This document shows, piece by piece, positions 18,280 to 19,278 of a DNA stretch of 19,278 bases. Within the stretch, counting starts at the first letter, position 1. The number at the start of each line of letters is the position of its first letter. A model generated the notes under the pieces. That model was not told where the DNA came from. It did not search any database and worked only from the letters and a program-made list of their open reading frames with translations. Origin of the DNA: Jimgerdemannia flammicorona (taxonomy: Eukaryota; Mucoromycota; Endogonomycetes; Endogonales; Endogonaceae). The DNA lies in NCBI GenBank assembly GCA_003990745.1, contig RBNI01002210.1, positions 1-19,278 on the forward strand, read 5' to 3'. A program made the translations under genes and the position numbers.

Positions 18280-19278
18280 TCACCTCCCCTCTCCGGCTTC
18301 ATCCATCAAGTTTGTTAATTTCTCCACATTGATCGGACTCTCCGCTAACATGTGTGGGTTATACGCGAATGAGAATGATAGGTCCCGTAGCGTGATACTT
18401 GACTTCCCGTCCTGTTGCCTCGAAATTGACGACGGGGTGGTGAGCAGAGATGGGGCAGGAGTCGCGGCGCGGGCGCCGGAGAGCGACGACATGCCGAGCG
18501 GAATCGGAATGTTGCGGACAAGGTCCGGGCTTGAGGTGATAGGGAGGGCGAAGGCACCGGTATGGAAGTTGGTGGTGGCGGTTGTGTCCGGTTGTTTGGA
18601 GGAGACAGTAATGCCCATGGAGCGGTTGGCGCGGATCTTGTAGATTGTGCTGGAGATGATGGATATAACGTGGCTCTGTGGAGTATGAGGACAGTTAACA
18701 TCCGGAGACAACGATCCATGTGACTGTATTCCAATTGCATACGTAGCCCCGATCACAACTAACCGCAAACCAAACCCCCCAAAACCGGCCACCCACCTCC
18801 AACGCGTATTTCATCGCCTCGACCGACTCGTCCGCCACCCCGCCCATCAACCCGTTCTCGTGCGCGATGGTCGCCATCCGGTATCGCAGTGCCTCAAAAT
18901 TGGGCAGGTCCTTGGTGCCACAGCAGAGTGGAGTGAAGTGACCGTGAGAGAACCCGAGATTAACTGCTGCGTTGTCGTGAACGTGAAGGACAAGGTGTGA
19001 GCCAGGGATTCAAACCATCGTGCAATGCGTGACTGATGGAATTAACTAGAGGCCTCATAATAAACAGAACGACGCTATTGCTACACTTGCCTCCCTCTGG
19101 CGGTTCCAAAGATATTCAAATATTATATATAAATGAAAACACGAAGCAGAGACACATACTCGGCGGCGTCCTCTCATCTTTCAAAATCGGCATCATGGGC
19201 ACATTTCTAATCGGCGGCGACATAGGTTTGTTGATCGGCGCAGACGTCTCCGTGTTCCGTATCTGTTGCATAAGAAAA
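18280..19278 (-). CDS. HFI1: SAGA subunit Hfi1/Ada1-like, C-terminal part, spliced, 5' end off window
   Basis: Hfi1/Ada1 is a structural histone-fold subunit of the nuclear SAGA coactivator. Three exons fit in one frame: 19278-19160 (partial), 18966-18797 and 18675-18280, ending in TGA at 18282-18280. Introns are GTATGT...CAG (19159-18967, phase 1) and GTGGGT...CCACAG (18796-18676, phase 0). Exon 1 is Pro/Met-rich (NKPMSPPIRNVPMMPILKDE). Exon 2 has LPNFEALRYRMATIAHENGL, then GGVADESVEAMKYALE. Exon 3 continues SHVISIISSTIYKIRANRS and ends with ITLRDLSFSFAYNPHMLAES. The order (LP..EALR.RM..IA.E.GL, a helix ending at the intron, VIS.I...I.KIR.NR, a late L.DL.F....P.ML) is what I know of SAGA-Tad1 family proteins. 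No damage is visible and CpG is normal. The assignment rests on memory of the family pattern; another histone-fold TAF-like protein is less likely. Confidence 0.65.
19006..19016 (-). other. B-box-like word inside HFI1 intron 1
   Basis: GGTTTGAATCC on the minus strand differs at one base from the tRNA/SINE B-box consensus GGTTCGANTCC. A weak A-box-like TAGTTAATTCC lies about 32 bases upstream, closer than in a true tRNA, and the acceptor stem does not pair. It may be a tRNA-derived SINE scrap or chance. Confidence 0.2.

Noticed and set aside
18329..18643. 104-codon plus frame over HFI1 exon 3
   Set aside because: Antisense shadow of a spliced minus-strand gene with consistent frame and splice sites.

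Overview
The window looks like a repeat-rich stretch of a filamentous ascomycete genome (inference). Three things point that way: compact spliced genes with fungal-type introns, APE-endonuclease non-LTR retrotransposons riddled with transition-type stops, and a 3-kb AT-rich block in which a duplicated segment has been hypermutated from C to T and G to A. That is the outcome expected of RIP or related fungal methylation-linked mutation. The near-total loss of CpG in the LINEs, with TG and CA still common, would also fit a CpG-methylating lineage such as Pezizomycetes, but I cannot assign a genus.

Layout. (1) 1-1836: a moderately GC-rich flank with a minus-strand reading frame of 366 codons (1497-400). 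Its only interruptions are four TGA codons near the N-terminus. A TATA box and two TGACTCA sites lie upstream. The product is acidic, Tyr/Pro-rich, carries two PPxY motifs and is unassigned. (2) 1837-13670: a 9-bp minisatellite (register ATCNNNNNN) split in three by two related LINEs of about 5.8 kb. LINE A (about 1881-7726) lies on the plus strand and LINE B (about 13639-7865) on the minus strand, so their poly(A) tails converge on the central minisatellite block (7728-7844). Each LINE has an ORF1 with a C-terminal Glu-rich, coiled-coil-like region. Each also has an ORF2 with APE endonuclease, reverse transcriptase and a C-terminal Cys/His motif resembling zf-RVT. Both copies are dead. (3) About 13670-16870: an AT-rich hypermutated block with no intact gene. 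Positions about 14545-15160 are a mutated direct copy of about 16880-17480. (4) 16870-17850: the unmutated counterpart of that copy plus a coding-like minus-strand C-terminus of unknown identity. (5) 18280-19278: the 3' half of a minus-strand spliced gene that I read as the SAGA subunit Hfi1/Ada1 (SAGA-Tad1 domain). Its 5' end runs off the window.

The only gene with a recognisable cellular role and no visible damage is the HFI1-like one. The most interesting signals are the minisatellite used twice as a LINE target, two different mutation spectra side by side, the reading frame stopped only by TGA, and the hypermutated/unmutated direct-repeat pair. All alignments, counts and domain calls were made by eye.
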